Shown in pieces: positions 11,436-21,764 of a stretch of DNA of 64,000 bases; position 1 is the stretch's first letter, and each line of letters begins with the position of its first letter. This DNA comes from Tipula vernalis. Its lineage: Eukaryota > Arthropoda > Insecta > Diptera > Tipulidae. The notes under the pieces are model-generated. The model searched no databases. It had not been told where the DNA came from and saw only the letters and a list, made by a program, of their open reading frames with translations. The translations under genes were made by a program, and so were the position numbers. The stretch is from NCBI GenBank assembly GCA_958295665.1, contig OY282560.1, positions 25,565,653 to 25,629,652 of the forward strand, in the 5' to 3' direction.

Positions 11436-11570
11436 AAAATCACCTAGAGAAAGTAGGGAAATTAAACAAAAAAGATGTTTAAATTAAATTCAAAGAAATA
11501 AAAAATTACTGTTTTATTAATAATCAATAAAAACAATTTTTAATATAAATTATTAAACATTTTTAATTAA

Positions 11571-12540
11571 ATGACATACTCGAAATGCTCTCCACCCTCT
11601 TGTAAACAAACAAGGGCTCTCCTGATCACACTAGTTGTTGTCCAACGCAATTGTTAAGGGTTGCCTCTTGTTTCTGCTGCAGCAGCGAAAATTATTGCTG
11701 TCAGAAATAAAAATCTAGGGGCGTAAGATCAGGGGACCTTGGCGGCCAGGCTACAGCACCTCCTCTACCGATCCACCGTGGATAATTTTCATTCAAATGA
11801 TCACATATTATCTTTGCCAAATGTGCTGGAGCTCCATCTAATTGCAGCTGCATTCGTTTCCTCAACAATGGCACTTTTTCCATGGGCAAAGACAACGTGA
11901 TTCCTGAAAATTCTAATAATACGTGTTGATCAAGTCTGTTTGGTAGCACGTAAGGTCCGATAAGTTAATCGTGGATCATTCCCGCCCATACATTTATAGA
12001 AAATTGGCTCTGGAAAACTGTCTCCTTTACGACGTGATGGTTTTCGACGGCGCAAACATGGAGGTTTCTATAATTTGTTATACTCGCCCTGGTGAAAGTA
12101 GCTTCGTCTGTCCACAATATTCTCCTTATAAAATTTACATTACTTCTTTGCTGTGAAATTATTCAGTTACAAAAAACTGATCTGGCACGATGGTCCACAT
12201 CTCCTAGATGTTGAGCACGACGGAAGTGATAAGGATTAAGGCCTTCTTGACTTCGATATGCCTAATCTTATCGACAGGCGACTGATACTTGTTGTAGGGT
12301 CAGCGCGTATTAATCGTAATTAATCCTGTTCCAACGTGTATGTTAATATTCACGCTGGACTCGTGTTGTTGTTAGAATAATCCCTGTTCGGAAAAACGTC
12401 GATGTATTGCAATGAATGTCCTATACCCAAGTACTGGCCTGCTTGATATCGACGCCTGTATTTTTCGACAGTAGTGCGTGCATTTCCATTACAGAACAGG
12501 TTTACAAAATGCATATCGGCTACATGAGAAGGTCATTGCA
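11571..12540 (-). pseudogene. Decayed mariner/Tc1-superfamily transposase (DDE_3 type)
   Basis: The transposase would cut and paste this element by recognising its TIRs. On the minus strand the N-terminal helix-turn-helix region reads MHFVNLFCNGNARTTVEKY; the catalytic core follows with ILWTDEATFTRAG (first Asp), FSINVWAG, QLDGAPAHLA (second Asp) and WPPRSPDLTPLDF (third Asp). From the Asp of DGAPAH to the Asp of PLD is 41 positions, longer than the 34-residue gap of classical mariners. The tail EGGEHFEYVI ends at a stop near 11571. Frameshifts and stops separate the pieces (for example after MIHD near 11964 and after DFYF near 11701), so it is inactive. All three Asp codons survive. Confidence 0.85.
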
Positions 12541-12787
12541 CGCAAATGTCTCATTGTAATGATTAAGCGTTTACTTAACACAAACTGTCTTGTTAATTAT
12601 CACACAAACTTAAAATTGTTAAAACACAGAACACTGAGAGTGCATAGTGTTACACGATCGGTTAGTGAACAACTCAACTATTTATTATTACTTACCAATT
12701 TGAGTTTTCGATCATTTAAAAGATTTGGTTAGATAACATCACTATATCTAAACGGCTACAAACGCCATTTTATCGACAAATTGCTGT

Positions 12788-12934
12788 TCGAATGTTTTAT
12801 GAGTTAGGTAGTAACAATTTTTTGTGAATTTGTAGATATTATGCTGTAGATTAATAATTATAAATAAAATAACCATGTCATGGGATATTTTTTCGACTTA
12901 CAGTTAATTTTTTTTTTTTAAAGTAGAGGTTTTT
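12788..12934. repeat. Right TIR of the mariner-relative element
   Basis: Inverted copy of 11289-11435; a long T-run near the tip is expanded relative to the left end. Confidence 0.75.
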
Positions 12935-13084
12935 TTTAATTAAAAAACTCGTTTAAGTAAAAAAATGTGATGAAAATGTGGTGAAATTCTGTTCGCCTGG
13001 TAAAATAACAAAAATTTGTATGCGATTTTTCACCAAGTCCGAATTTATCAGTAGTATTTTAAACGAAAAACTGAGTGGAAATTA

Positions 13085-13160
13085 TGTATACGAGTAGATG
13101 AGTGGTTGGGGTAAGATGAAGGAGTGTTGTGCGAAAGGTTTGGGGTTCGATTCTTCAAAC
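13085..13160 (+). other. tRNA-like sequence with B-box (possible SINE head)
   Basis: GGTTCGATTC at 13144-13153 matches the RNA polymerase III B-box consensus closely, and a weaker A-box-like GAGTGGTTGGGG lies about 45 bp upstream. The stretch does not fold as a complete tRNA by eye. A related sequence lies in opposite orientation 170 bp away. Confidence 0.35.
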
Positions 13161-13321
13161 TTCCGACTTTATTTTTTTTTTTTAACAAAACATTTTATTT
13201 TTTTTTTATTTCCACGAATTTTATACCAATTTTTTTTTTGTAGCGATCTCGATCCCGATTAATCTTCTCGGATTATCCCCAATTAAACATTTTTCATCTA
13301 AAAACAAATTTTTCGTTGGCT

Positions 13322-13395
13322 TTGCTTAGATTCGAACTCCAGACCTTCTTCACTCCACTCCATCACCTTACTACCTCGTCTATCGTATCATATAC
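13322..13395 (-). other. tRNA-like sequence with B-box, opposite orientation
   Basis: Read on the minus strand it has GAGTTCGAATCT (13328-13339), a B-box match, preceded by GAGGTAGTAAGGTGATGG, which aligns with the upstream part of 13085-13160. The pair faces inward across A/T homopolymer tracts. Confidence 0.35.
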
Positions 13396-13867
13396 AAGTT
13401 AATATACATTTGTTTGTTTTATGAAATCAAAACAAATGTGTCTATAATATGTCGATATGGTGACATCTCTGTTAGGGCATATGTACTACATTTAGTACAC
13501 AATGTTTCTGCTAAGTGCTGAAATATTTGGTTTTGCTTAAAAGAGGGCGTGTGTTTTACTTTTGTAAAAATGTATGAGGCTCGATTTTTAAATAATTAAT
13601 AATTAATTACGTAACATTATTATTGCATTAACATTTTGTTTTTAAACATTATTGTTTGTTGTTAAACATTATTATTGCATTAAAATTATATGGAATAGTT
13701 GTACTAAATATTCTGGTAACGAAATCGCCATAAATTCAAAAAGCAAACTTCTCATAAAATTTAGCAGGAGTAGCTGCGTGCAGTCAGAAGTACTTGTGTG
13801 TACTTTGCCACGTTAAATGGAACCCAGCAATTACAAAATATAAACAATTATTGATGAATATGGATAT
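13396..13867. other. AT-rich DNA, no gene recognised
   Basis: Nothing recognised apart from short direct repeats around ATTATTGCATTAA near 13618-13684. Confidence 0.5.
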
Positions 13868-14440
13868 GAAACTGATAAATTGGCCTTAGCACTCCTTGCC
13901 AGAGATTTGAATTCACTTTCCGATAGTACATGTAGTAGCTGACCTACTACTCCGTTCATCGAGTCCAAAAACAACCCCCTATCCAGGGGAATAAATTAGT
14001 TTGGAAACTTTAGGTATTGAGATTTTAGCTGAAACTGATAAATGGGCCTTAGCATTCCTTGCCAGAGACTTGAATTCACTTTTCGAGAGTACATGTAGTA
14101 GCTGACCTACTATTCCGTTCATCGAGCCCAAAAACAACCCCCTATCCAGGGGAATAAATTATCCTTGACACTTTTTATACCAATTGAGATTTTAGCTGAA
14201 ACTGACAAATGGGCCTTAGCACCACTTGCCAGAGATTTGAATTCACTTTCCGATAGTAAATGTAGTAGTTGGCCTACTACTCCATCCATCGAGCCCAAAA
14301 ACTACCCCGTATCCAGAGGAATAAATTCGTCTGGAAACTTTAGGTACTAATTGAGATTTCGTCTGAAATCGTTCATTGACCGTTAATACCTACTACTAGA
14401 TATTTGAACTTGGGATCCGATAGTACACGGAGTGCTTGCT
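13868..14440. repeat. ~165-bp tandem repeat, 3.5 copies
   Basis: Units begin with GAAACTGATAAATKGGCCTTAGC near 13868, 14031 and 14198, and a diverged fourth begins near 14364 (spacing 163, 167, 166 bp). Shared words include CTTGCCAGAGATTTGAATTC and CCCCCTATCCAGGGGAATAA, the latter holding a small CCCCTATCCAGGGG dyad. Frames in this repeat are not genes. Confidence 0.9.
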
Positions 14441-14804
14441 TAAAATTGTGGTCCTTTATGCCGATTAACTATTTCTTAAACTAGAATTAATTTAAGGTAT
14501 ACATTTTTTCTGGCGATTAAGACTAACAATTGTTAAATGTTATTTACGCCACTTGCCTATGGTTTGGATTCATTTTCTTATGGTCCATATATTATTTTGA
14601 CTAAATTCCACTAACATTGCCTCTAAATGGTCTTACTTTCACAGGAAATCACTTTTATTCGAAAGATTTTGTAATGAAATTACATTTTTAGTACTAAATA
14701 TTTCAATATGAATCGTAATTTTTTCCAATTTGAATTTAGTTTAGCAGTGTGAAACTAATACATATATAGAATCTGTGGATTTGTGGAAAACTTCACATCT
14801 ATAT
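14441..14804. other. AT-rich DNA, no gene recognised
   Basis: Unique-looking spacer between two short tandem arrays. Confidence 0.5.
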
Positions 14805-15250
14805 TGACCCCGGAGACCGGCCATTTGATAATTTTTACGTCTAATATAGAGAAGATTCTAGGCGGCGAAATTTCGTACAACAGTTGTTATTTATTTATTG
14901 TTCGTGAGTTATTTATATGACTGACCCCAGGAACCGGACATTTCACAATTTTTACATCTAATGCTTATCACCAACATTCCAGAAAAAATAATTGACTTTG
15001 GGACTTTCAATTTTTGTTAAACAAAATCCATCTGTGGGACTTATCTGTACAGCATTTGATGCAAAAATTGTTTTTTTATTTATTACTGACCCCAGGAACC
15101 GGACAGTTGATAATTTTGGGATTAATTGCATACTATACGACAAAAATCATTTGACTTCGGCACTTTCGATTTGGTTTGTATATTGCTTGTTATTTGTATG
15201 ACTGACCCCAGGAACCGTACATTTGATAATTTTTGCATCCAGTGCTTAGC
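14805..15250. repeat. Four diverged units containing TGACCCCAGGAACCGGACATT
   Basis: The motif TGACCCC..GGAACCGG followed by ATTTGATAATTTTTACATC recurs at about 14805, 14922, 15087 and 15203. Spacings are 117, 165 and 116 bp, so one unit differs by an insertion or deletion of about 49 bp. Opposing open frames in this stretch are by-products. Confidence 0.8.
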
Positions 15251-17011
15251 ATGGACATTTGAAATTTAGGCACTTTCATCATTTGTACAAGACAAAATTC
15301 GAAATTTTTAAACATCTACGACATAGACAAAGCCACATGTTGCACGTTTGACCTATTTTAGATTTTTGTCTTTTTTGGTGATGTTTTTAATTTCAAGCAC
15401 AGACTGGCAACGTATAGTCGTCCTTAAACTGATAACATTTTTTGTTGCTTTTGAATAAACGAGAATGACAAAGTTATCAAGTTAAGATAAATTATCAAGT
15501 TAAATTAAGTTTCTAATTTTCCGCATCCTTGAAAAACTAAGTAGTTTTTTTATCAATTTTCTTGAAAAAGGATATTATATTATGTACGAGTATCTTATTT
15601 GTAAGTAATACACTTATTGTTCATTTCACACCAAACAGTTTTGATATAATGAAATAAAATTCGTTCGGTTTTTTAAATTTTCCATTCTGCATTGTTAAAA
15701 ATACATAACCGATTATCTACATAAATTAAAATGTTTCTATTTTTCTTTATTTTAATTTTCCAAGCTTTCAAAATTATTCAATCGGATCTAACCAAAATTA
15801 TATCATATATACACAAACACACACAAATCAGAAGATAGAACGGCCACTTGGGATAAGGAAAATGACGTACAGGTATGCAAATTTTGATACAATATATTTT
15901 CAATTTCAGTGTGTTGATAAAAAATTTGTCTTATCTACCCATATTTTATGTTTTTTGCCATGACCAAACCAATTTATTCGAACATAAATCTTACATGATT
16001 AATTTCAATGTAAATATCTGCATATATACGCAGGATCACTGTTTGTTTATCAAATATTCTGGATATTATTAAAATTTTAGCTTCTGCATATTTAAGCAAA
16101 AAAGTGTGGGAAAACCCAATGAAAAATTCATTGAACCAATCCCTAAGATAATTTTTATATGTATGTACAAATAACACACAAAAGCAGTCAACACAATTCT
16201 TTTGGGAATTTCCAACAATAAAAAATAAAAATGAAACTCCGCAGTTTTATTTTGCCATATTCTTGACTTATCGACTTCAACAAGAAAACTAACTACGTAT
16301 AAACGAGCACAGAAAGAATCGATAAAATGAAAAATATTAATTTAAAATTTTCCATCTCGATTAGACGTATGTGTAATATAAACATATACGGAAAATGTAT
16401 GTACGTACTCGAGAACTGTTTTGCCATTAATAATTCGCAGGTAGAGCATGTTGATTTTTCATAGGTCATGTTATTTTCGAAACGTGCATCGACTTACGTA
16501 TATGTTGATAAAAAAATTGTTGGTTATATTTTGACACGTTAAGTTGATTTGGGATTGGAATCGAAATTTGTTTAAATGGTATTCAGTCATTTAGGTAATG
16601 GATGTGATGTTGCTATAATATATAATTTCAGATATTATGCTAAAATGTATTCCGTGTGGAAAATGGTGTTATGATAAATTGTTACGATTTTGTGGAAAAT
16701 ATTTAGGTTCTCCAAAAAATATACCGAGTAAATATTTTTTTAGCCCATGCTCTAAATATAAACTTGGAAACAAAAAAAAATTTGTACTATACACTGATAT
16801 GTACATTGAAATCCTTATCAAGGATCCTTTCATATTTCAGTCTCGCTTAAACGAGTATTTATTTAAATTTGAATTTTCTATCTAGGAAATGTTTCGGCAC
16901 TATTTTAAATTTTTATGTTTGGTTTAAGGTTGTCATGTGATACGTTTCGCATCAGAGGATATAAGGCGTACCTCCGGCCTATTAGGCAAGCTTCAACTAT
17001 GATCCTCTCCT
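15251..17011. other. AT-rich DNA, no gene recognised
   Basis: Many short frames (for example 15875-16072 and 16637-16885) lack any recognised motif, start context or partner, and are not called. Short CA and CATA runs occur. The right end abuts the foldback structure. Confidence 0.45.
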
Positions 17012-18056
17012 GGATAGGGATTCCGACTGCATTTTGGATGATTTTCTTAAGCATTATTTTCAGCCTTAATTTAGGCAATCAATATAAATTTAAATCTTTA
17101 TTAATTGCGTGCCTATCACTGAAAATGTAATAAAAAAATTCTTTTGTTATAATTTCTACAATATTATTTTATGATCGTTGTTCGAATGTATACAGTTGAC
17201 CTCCAATTTACAAAACAAATTCGGTCAAAAGATCCCATCGTTTAGTGAAATTGTCTTAAATTGAAACCAACATTTCGTGAATATTGTATAATTCATTCTA
17301 AGGGTTCATAAACAAATGAAAGTTATTGATCATTTAATTGGAAAAACCCAAGTTAATAAGATTTGTCTCACATAGCAGACATAACGTAATATAGGGGTTC
17401 GCCGTATATATTTGAGATATAACGTGCATAGTTAAGTATGTAGGTATTTTTTTTTTGCTTTAATATACATACATACATATATTTGCATTCAAATTAATTT
17501 ATCAATATTGTAAAATTTTGGTTACTAAGGTAAATTCTCTTAATCTTTAATAAGACTCAATTCCCTTAATCGCATTTTGATAATTTATGCATCTTGGTTG
17601 GTGTTCTTCATATAAAAATTTTACTTACAATATAGGTTTGTCTTGCATTTTAGATGGAAGAATTATTTATTATAATACACCACTAAAACTCAAAAAAATT
17701 GTATGTGGTATGTACTTGAAATATATTTAAAAAAAAATATGAACCGCCGAAATGTAGGCTAATGAATTACATATCATGCGTTACACAAAAAAAATGCTAA
17801 CCAAATTATAAAATTTTAGCAATACCTTTCGAAACCACACTGCAAATTTAAAATTAATACCTTAAGCGTAAATCCGCAGAAAAACCAAAATAAAAACTGG
17901 CGTTCGTTTTTTCGCGGTTTCAGAAAAATGTTTAATTGGTTTGGAAAATTGAATTTTAATTTTTTCGGTCAGAAAAACATATTTGATACAAAAAAAATTG
18001 AACTCTCATTTTCTAGTAGATTCGATAAATTTCCAGAAGATTTTAGGGTCAAATAA
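17012..18056 (+). repeat. Left arm of the foldback structure
   Basis: Runs from GGATAGGGATTCCGAC inward to CCAGAAGATTTTAGGG. The reverse complement is found at 19647-20697. An open frame straddling its outer end (16915-17130) is not supported as a gene. Confidence 0.9.
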
Positions 18057-18228
18057 AGCAAAATTTGTGTATGGATTTAGGTTTTATTAAAGAACACTAA
18101 ATTAAAGAATTTTCATAATATCAAGGTAACTCGTGCTATAAATATAATTTAATAGTTGTAAATAAAAAAGACGGATTGTGTCAACAAAAGTATGAGATGA
18201 AAAATTTGAATATGAAAACCCTACTAAA

Positions 18229-18486
18229 GCTGGGTTTTTTTATTCGCTCCGGATAGCTGCTATCGAGAGCCCTCATATAAAAAGTGGCTCCCGATAGCAC
18301 TCCGTATAAATAGGTAGAGCCAAATATTTTTTATATCAAGTTTTCGCTAAACAATTGAATTAAAAACGATAGCGTGACGTTAAATAAGTTTAGTTTACCA
18401 ACAAATAGCGCGTCAAATTTAAATTTAGGCGTAGAAAAATGACGGCTCTCGATAGCAGCTGCCAGGAGCGAATAAAAAAACGCAGC
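18229..18486. mobile_element. MITE copy 2, inverted relative to copy 1
   Basis: Same TIRs as the element at 356-610 (GCTG..TTTTTTTATTCGCTCC at both ends) and the same interior read in the opposite direction, for example GGCGTATAAAAATG in one and its complement in the other with one change. The subterminal hairpin here is at the left end. It sits between the left foldback arm and the Harbinger first exon. Confidence 0.88.
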
Positions 18487-18818
18487 TCTAGTTTTACATT
18501 TTTTAATTTTTATACTTATTTATGGTCGCTCTTTCGAAAAAAACGTAAACGAGGTGTAAATATTCGAAACATACAAGTTTTTTTGGATTGCTTGGAATGC
18601 TTTGCTATAAGGACCCATCACAAGGGAGTGTGTATATAAGTTGAGAGTTTCTTAACTGATTCAACGTAACGGGGAGCCTATTGAGCCGTATGGGTGAAAT
18701 TTATATATTTTTTTTTAAAATGACGATTGTGACGATATTATAAAAATGTTGGCACCGTACAACCATAAAACACTCAGATAGATAAATCCTAATTTTAAAT
18801 TGAATTTTACATTTTGGA

Positions 18819-19625
18819 ATGAGTGCCGTTAGCTGTATTGTGTCTTGTCGTCGAAGACGAAATAAATTGATTATTTTTCATAAATATTTACGAGACACTA
18901 TGGATCTATTTGACATTTCGGAAGCTAGGTAAATATAAGAATAATAATTAATAATTATTATTACAAGTGACATATGAAGCCTGTGAATCAGGCACCTAAT
19001 TACCATATTACAAATCTAAAATAAAACATTTTTCACAAAAATAATTGTACAATAGGTTCTTAGAAATGTATCGGTTACCTACATCTATTTCCATTAGCTA
19101 TTACAGATTATGATCATCGGAAGAAAATTCCTTTTCATCTAATTTATTAGATTAGGTATTGATTTATTTGGATTTTGATTAATAACGTTCACATATAAAT
19201 TATTTATATTTTATTTTAATTTGTAGATACTATCGGTACTAATTTTTTTAGGTAGTGGCAGTTATCAACGAAGGGTTGGGTCTTACGCGCTAGTTTGCTT
19301 GAGTCAAACAGCGGTTCACAGGTGCGTCAAAAAAATTCACCTGAATTATATCCACCCAGCTGGGAACTGATTATGTCAAATTCCCGCAAACGCAAGGTGA
19401 AATCGATTCAACTAAAATAAGGTACGTAACATTTTAGAGAAGAATCGATTTAGAAGTATAATTTATGTGACACTAAAATATGATTTTAGTTTTCATCGAG
19501 AATATGGTTTTCCAAATATAATTGGGCTTATTGATGGAACTCATATTGCGCTAACTGGATTAAGAAGGCACATTGAAAATGACTGTATGAACCGGAGAGC
19601 ATTCCATTCTATAAACGTCCAGTTG
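18819..19625 (+). pseudogene. Truncated, spliced PIF/Harbinger transposase
   Basis: Exon 1 (18819-18928) starts with ATG and ends LRDTMDLFDISEAR at an AG|GTAAAT donor. The intron closes at an acceptor at 19054-19055, and the next exon restores the frame as EARFLEMYRLPT, matching the N-terminal pattern of Harbinger transposases. A third coding block from 19251 reads YQRRVGSYALVCLSQTAVHRC. A fourth (about 19490-19625) reads YGFPNIIGLIDGTHIAL, which holds the first catalytic Asp, and then MNRRAFHSINVQL before a GTAAAT donor. The parts with the second Asp and the Glu are absent because the right foldback arm begins about 20 bp later. Stops after MYRLPT and after HPAGN show decay. The nuclease would have acted on Harbinger TIRs. 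Confidence 0.85.
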
Positions 19626-19646
19626 GTAAATAAATTTAGATTTTTA

Positions 19647-20697
19647 AATATTTGGCCCTAAAATCTTCTGGAAATTTATCGAATCTACTAGAAAATGAGA
19701 GTTCAATTTTTTTTGTATCAAATATGTTTTTCTGACCGAAAAAATTAAAATTCAATTTTCCAAACCAATTAAACATTTTTCTGAAACCGCGAAAAAACGA
19801 ACGCCAGTTTTTATTTTGGTTTTTCTGCGGATTTACGCTTAAGGTATTAATTTTAAATTTGCAGTGTGGTTTCGAAAGGTATTGCTAAAATTTTATAATT
19901 TGGTTAGCATTTTTTTTGTGTAACGCATGATATGTAATTCATTAGCCTACATTTCGGCGGTTCATATTTTTTTTAAAATATATTTCAAGTACATACCACA
20001 TACAATTTTTTTGAGTTTTAGTGGTGTATTATAATAAATAATTCTTCCATCTAAAATGCAAGACAAACCTATATTGTAAGTAAAATTTTTATATGAAGAA
20101 CACCAACCAAGATGCATAAATTATCAAAATGCGATTAAGGGAATTGAGTCTTATTAAAGATTAAGAGAATTTACCTTAGTAACCAAAATTTTACAATATT
20201 GATAAATTAATTTGAATGCAAATGTATGTATGTATAAAGCAAAAAAAAAATACCTACATAGCTACTTAACTATGTACGTTATATCTCAAATATATACGGC
20301 GAACCCCTATATTACGAGTACGTTATGCCCGCTATGTGCGATAAATCTCATTAACTTGGGTTTTTCCAATTAAATGATCAATAACTTTCATACATTTATG
20401 AACCCTTAGAATGAATTATACAATATTCACGAAATATTGGTTTCAATTTAAGACAATTTCACTAAACGATGGGATCTTTTGACCGAATTTGTTTTGTAAA
20501 TTGGAGGTCAACTGTATACATTCAAACAACGATCATAAAATAATATTGTAGAAATTATAACAAAATAATTTTTTTATTACATTTTCAGTGATAGGCACAC
20601 AATTAATAATGATTTGATTGTATTTTGATTGCCTAAATTAAGGCTAAAAATCATGCTTAAGAAAATCATCCAAAATGTAGTCGGAATCCCTATCCGT
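19647..20697 (-). repeat. Right arm of the foldback structure
   Basis: Reverse complement of 17012-18056. Differences include a 7-bp gain next to the ATTACG motif near 20315 and a 4-bp gain near 20260 relative to the left arm. Confidence 0.9.
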
Positions 20698-20900
20698 ATA
20701 GATTGATTTAATTTAAAAATGAATTTTTGGTTTAGGTTCAGTTTTTTGTTTGTTTCTTTTATTTTTTCGTGCTCCGCTTTTTTTTAACGGGAACATGTTT
20801 CACAAGTCACACGATTTGTAAAACACCAACACAAACGCAGGAGGAAATCGATAAATCACGAATTTTACCACAGAGCACGTAATATAACAACGGACATCAC

Positions 20901-21313
20901 TAAAGGCATTGCCACATGCAAAACGGAAAACCGGCATTTAAAACCGTCAAACCCAATTTATGGTTAAGTTGTTTCACTTTGCAATATGAAAATTATTAAT
21001 AAATAGTTCAAATATATAAGTTCCACCTTAATCTAAGAAAATTTTATTGAAATGAATTTAATTTCATTCAAAAAAACCCAATTTTATGTTTTGTCGGCCG
21101 ACAAGCAAAAATCCGTCCGTCAAAATATAAAATTGGGGTTTTTTAAATGAAATTAAATGAATTTTAATAAAGTTTTCTACGAAAAAGGTAGAAGTTATAC
21201 ATTCGAACTATTTTTTAATAATTTTGATATAGAAAATCAAACAATTTTGTCAATAATTGGATTTGACGGTTTGAAATGCCGGTTTACCGTTTGTGCATGT
21301 GCCAATGCCTTTA
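20901..21313. mobile_element. Palindromic (hairpin) element, ~413 bp
   Basis: The whole element is an imperfect palindrome. TAAAGGCATTG opens it at 20901 and its complement closes it at 21313. Arms of ~190 bp share ACCGGCATTT, ACCGTCAAA, AAAATTATTAA, ATAGTTC and AAAACCCAATTTTAT around a short GTCGGCCGAC-containing centre (about 21093-21102). No protein is encoded; frames at 21157-21487 are incidental. Confidence 0.8.
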
Positions 21314-21562
21314 CAATCAGGAACAAAAATTTATTGTGTAACTTGCCGTAAATCCAGGCAGCTTCGATCGATTGTAATTATTCGTCAACTTCTTCAAAAG
21401 ATTTGTCAAGTGCAACCTCTTAGCAAAATCACACATACTTCAAGTTGTAAAACAGATCGTTCAGATAATTGGATAGATAAATCTTGATGAATCTAGATGA
21501 ATCTTTTTATATTTAAAATACACTACTCTGGGTTTAACATAATTATATTTATTTAAGTAAGG
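21314..21562. other. Spacer without recognisable gene
   Basis: Short stretch between the hairpin element and the gypsy LTR; nothing recognised. Confidence 0.5.
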
Positions 21563-21712
21563 TGTAACAACCATTTGGTTTGAGCGTACAATATGGAATG
21601 AATGTTTTATTACTTAATACAATGTTATTACAAGAGTTAACAGTTAGTCATGAAACGAAAAGTTAAGGCTTTCCAAAATAAATATAAATAAATATGAAAA
21701 TAAGATATTACA
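21563..21712 (-). repeat. Candidate 3' LTR (150 bp)
   Basis: On the minus strand the segment begins TGTAATATC directly after a purine-rich tract and ends GGTTGTTACA, so it has the expected TG...CA ends with a TGTAA/TTACA inverted tip. It contains AATAAAA, a possible poly(A) signal. There is no second LTR in the window to align, so the boundary is inferred. Confidence 0.6.
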
Positions 21713-21729
21713 GTTCCTCCTTCCTAAAG
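21713..21729 (-). other. Polypurine tract
   Basis: Minus strand CTTTAGGAAGGAGGAAC lies immediately upstream of the TG of the LTR, the position where plus-strand DNA synthesis is primed in LTR retrotransposons. Confidence 0.65.
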
Positions 21730-21764
21730 TTTTGAATTGAACTGGACAATTTTCATTAGTAAAA

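Larger units (their letters stand above)
11289..12934 (-). mobile_element. Mariner-relative DNA transposon with ~145-bp TIRs
   Basis: Left (11289-11435) and right (12788-12934) ends are inverted copies, with strong blocks AAACCTCTACTTT at the tips and ATTAATCTACAGCATAATAT further in. They bracket a minus-strand transposase relic, so the element is about 1.65 kb long. A TA target duplication was not securely identified. Confidence 0.8.
17012..20697. mobile_element. Foldback derivative of a PIF/Harbinger transposon
   Basis: Two ~1.05-kb arms (17012-18056 and 19647-20697) are inverted copies of each other, roughly 95% identical by eye with a few small indels. The 1.6-kb centre holds MITE copy 2 and the first half of a spliced Harbinger transposase whose 3' half is missing exactly where the right arm begins. 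No 3-bp target duplication is evident at the GGATAGGGATTCC ends. PIF/Harbinger elements normally have short TIRs, so I infer an inverted duplication of the 5' side replacing the 3' half. Confidence 0.7.

Noticed and set aside
13085..13395. Functional tRNA genes
   Set aside because: B boxes are good, but the acceptor stem and anticodon arm do not pair convincingly by eye, so only a tRNA-like call is made.
14958..15201. Overlapping frames on opposite strands
   Set aside because: Both lie within the diverged TGACCCC tandem repeat and change with repeat units; no motif.
16637..17130. Two small plus-strand frames beside the foldback structure
   Set aside because: No domain, no start context, and the second runs into the foldback arm; its counterpart in the other arm is not conserved as a frame.
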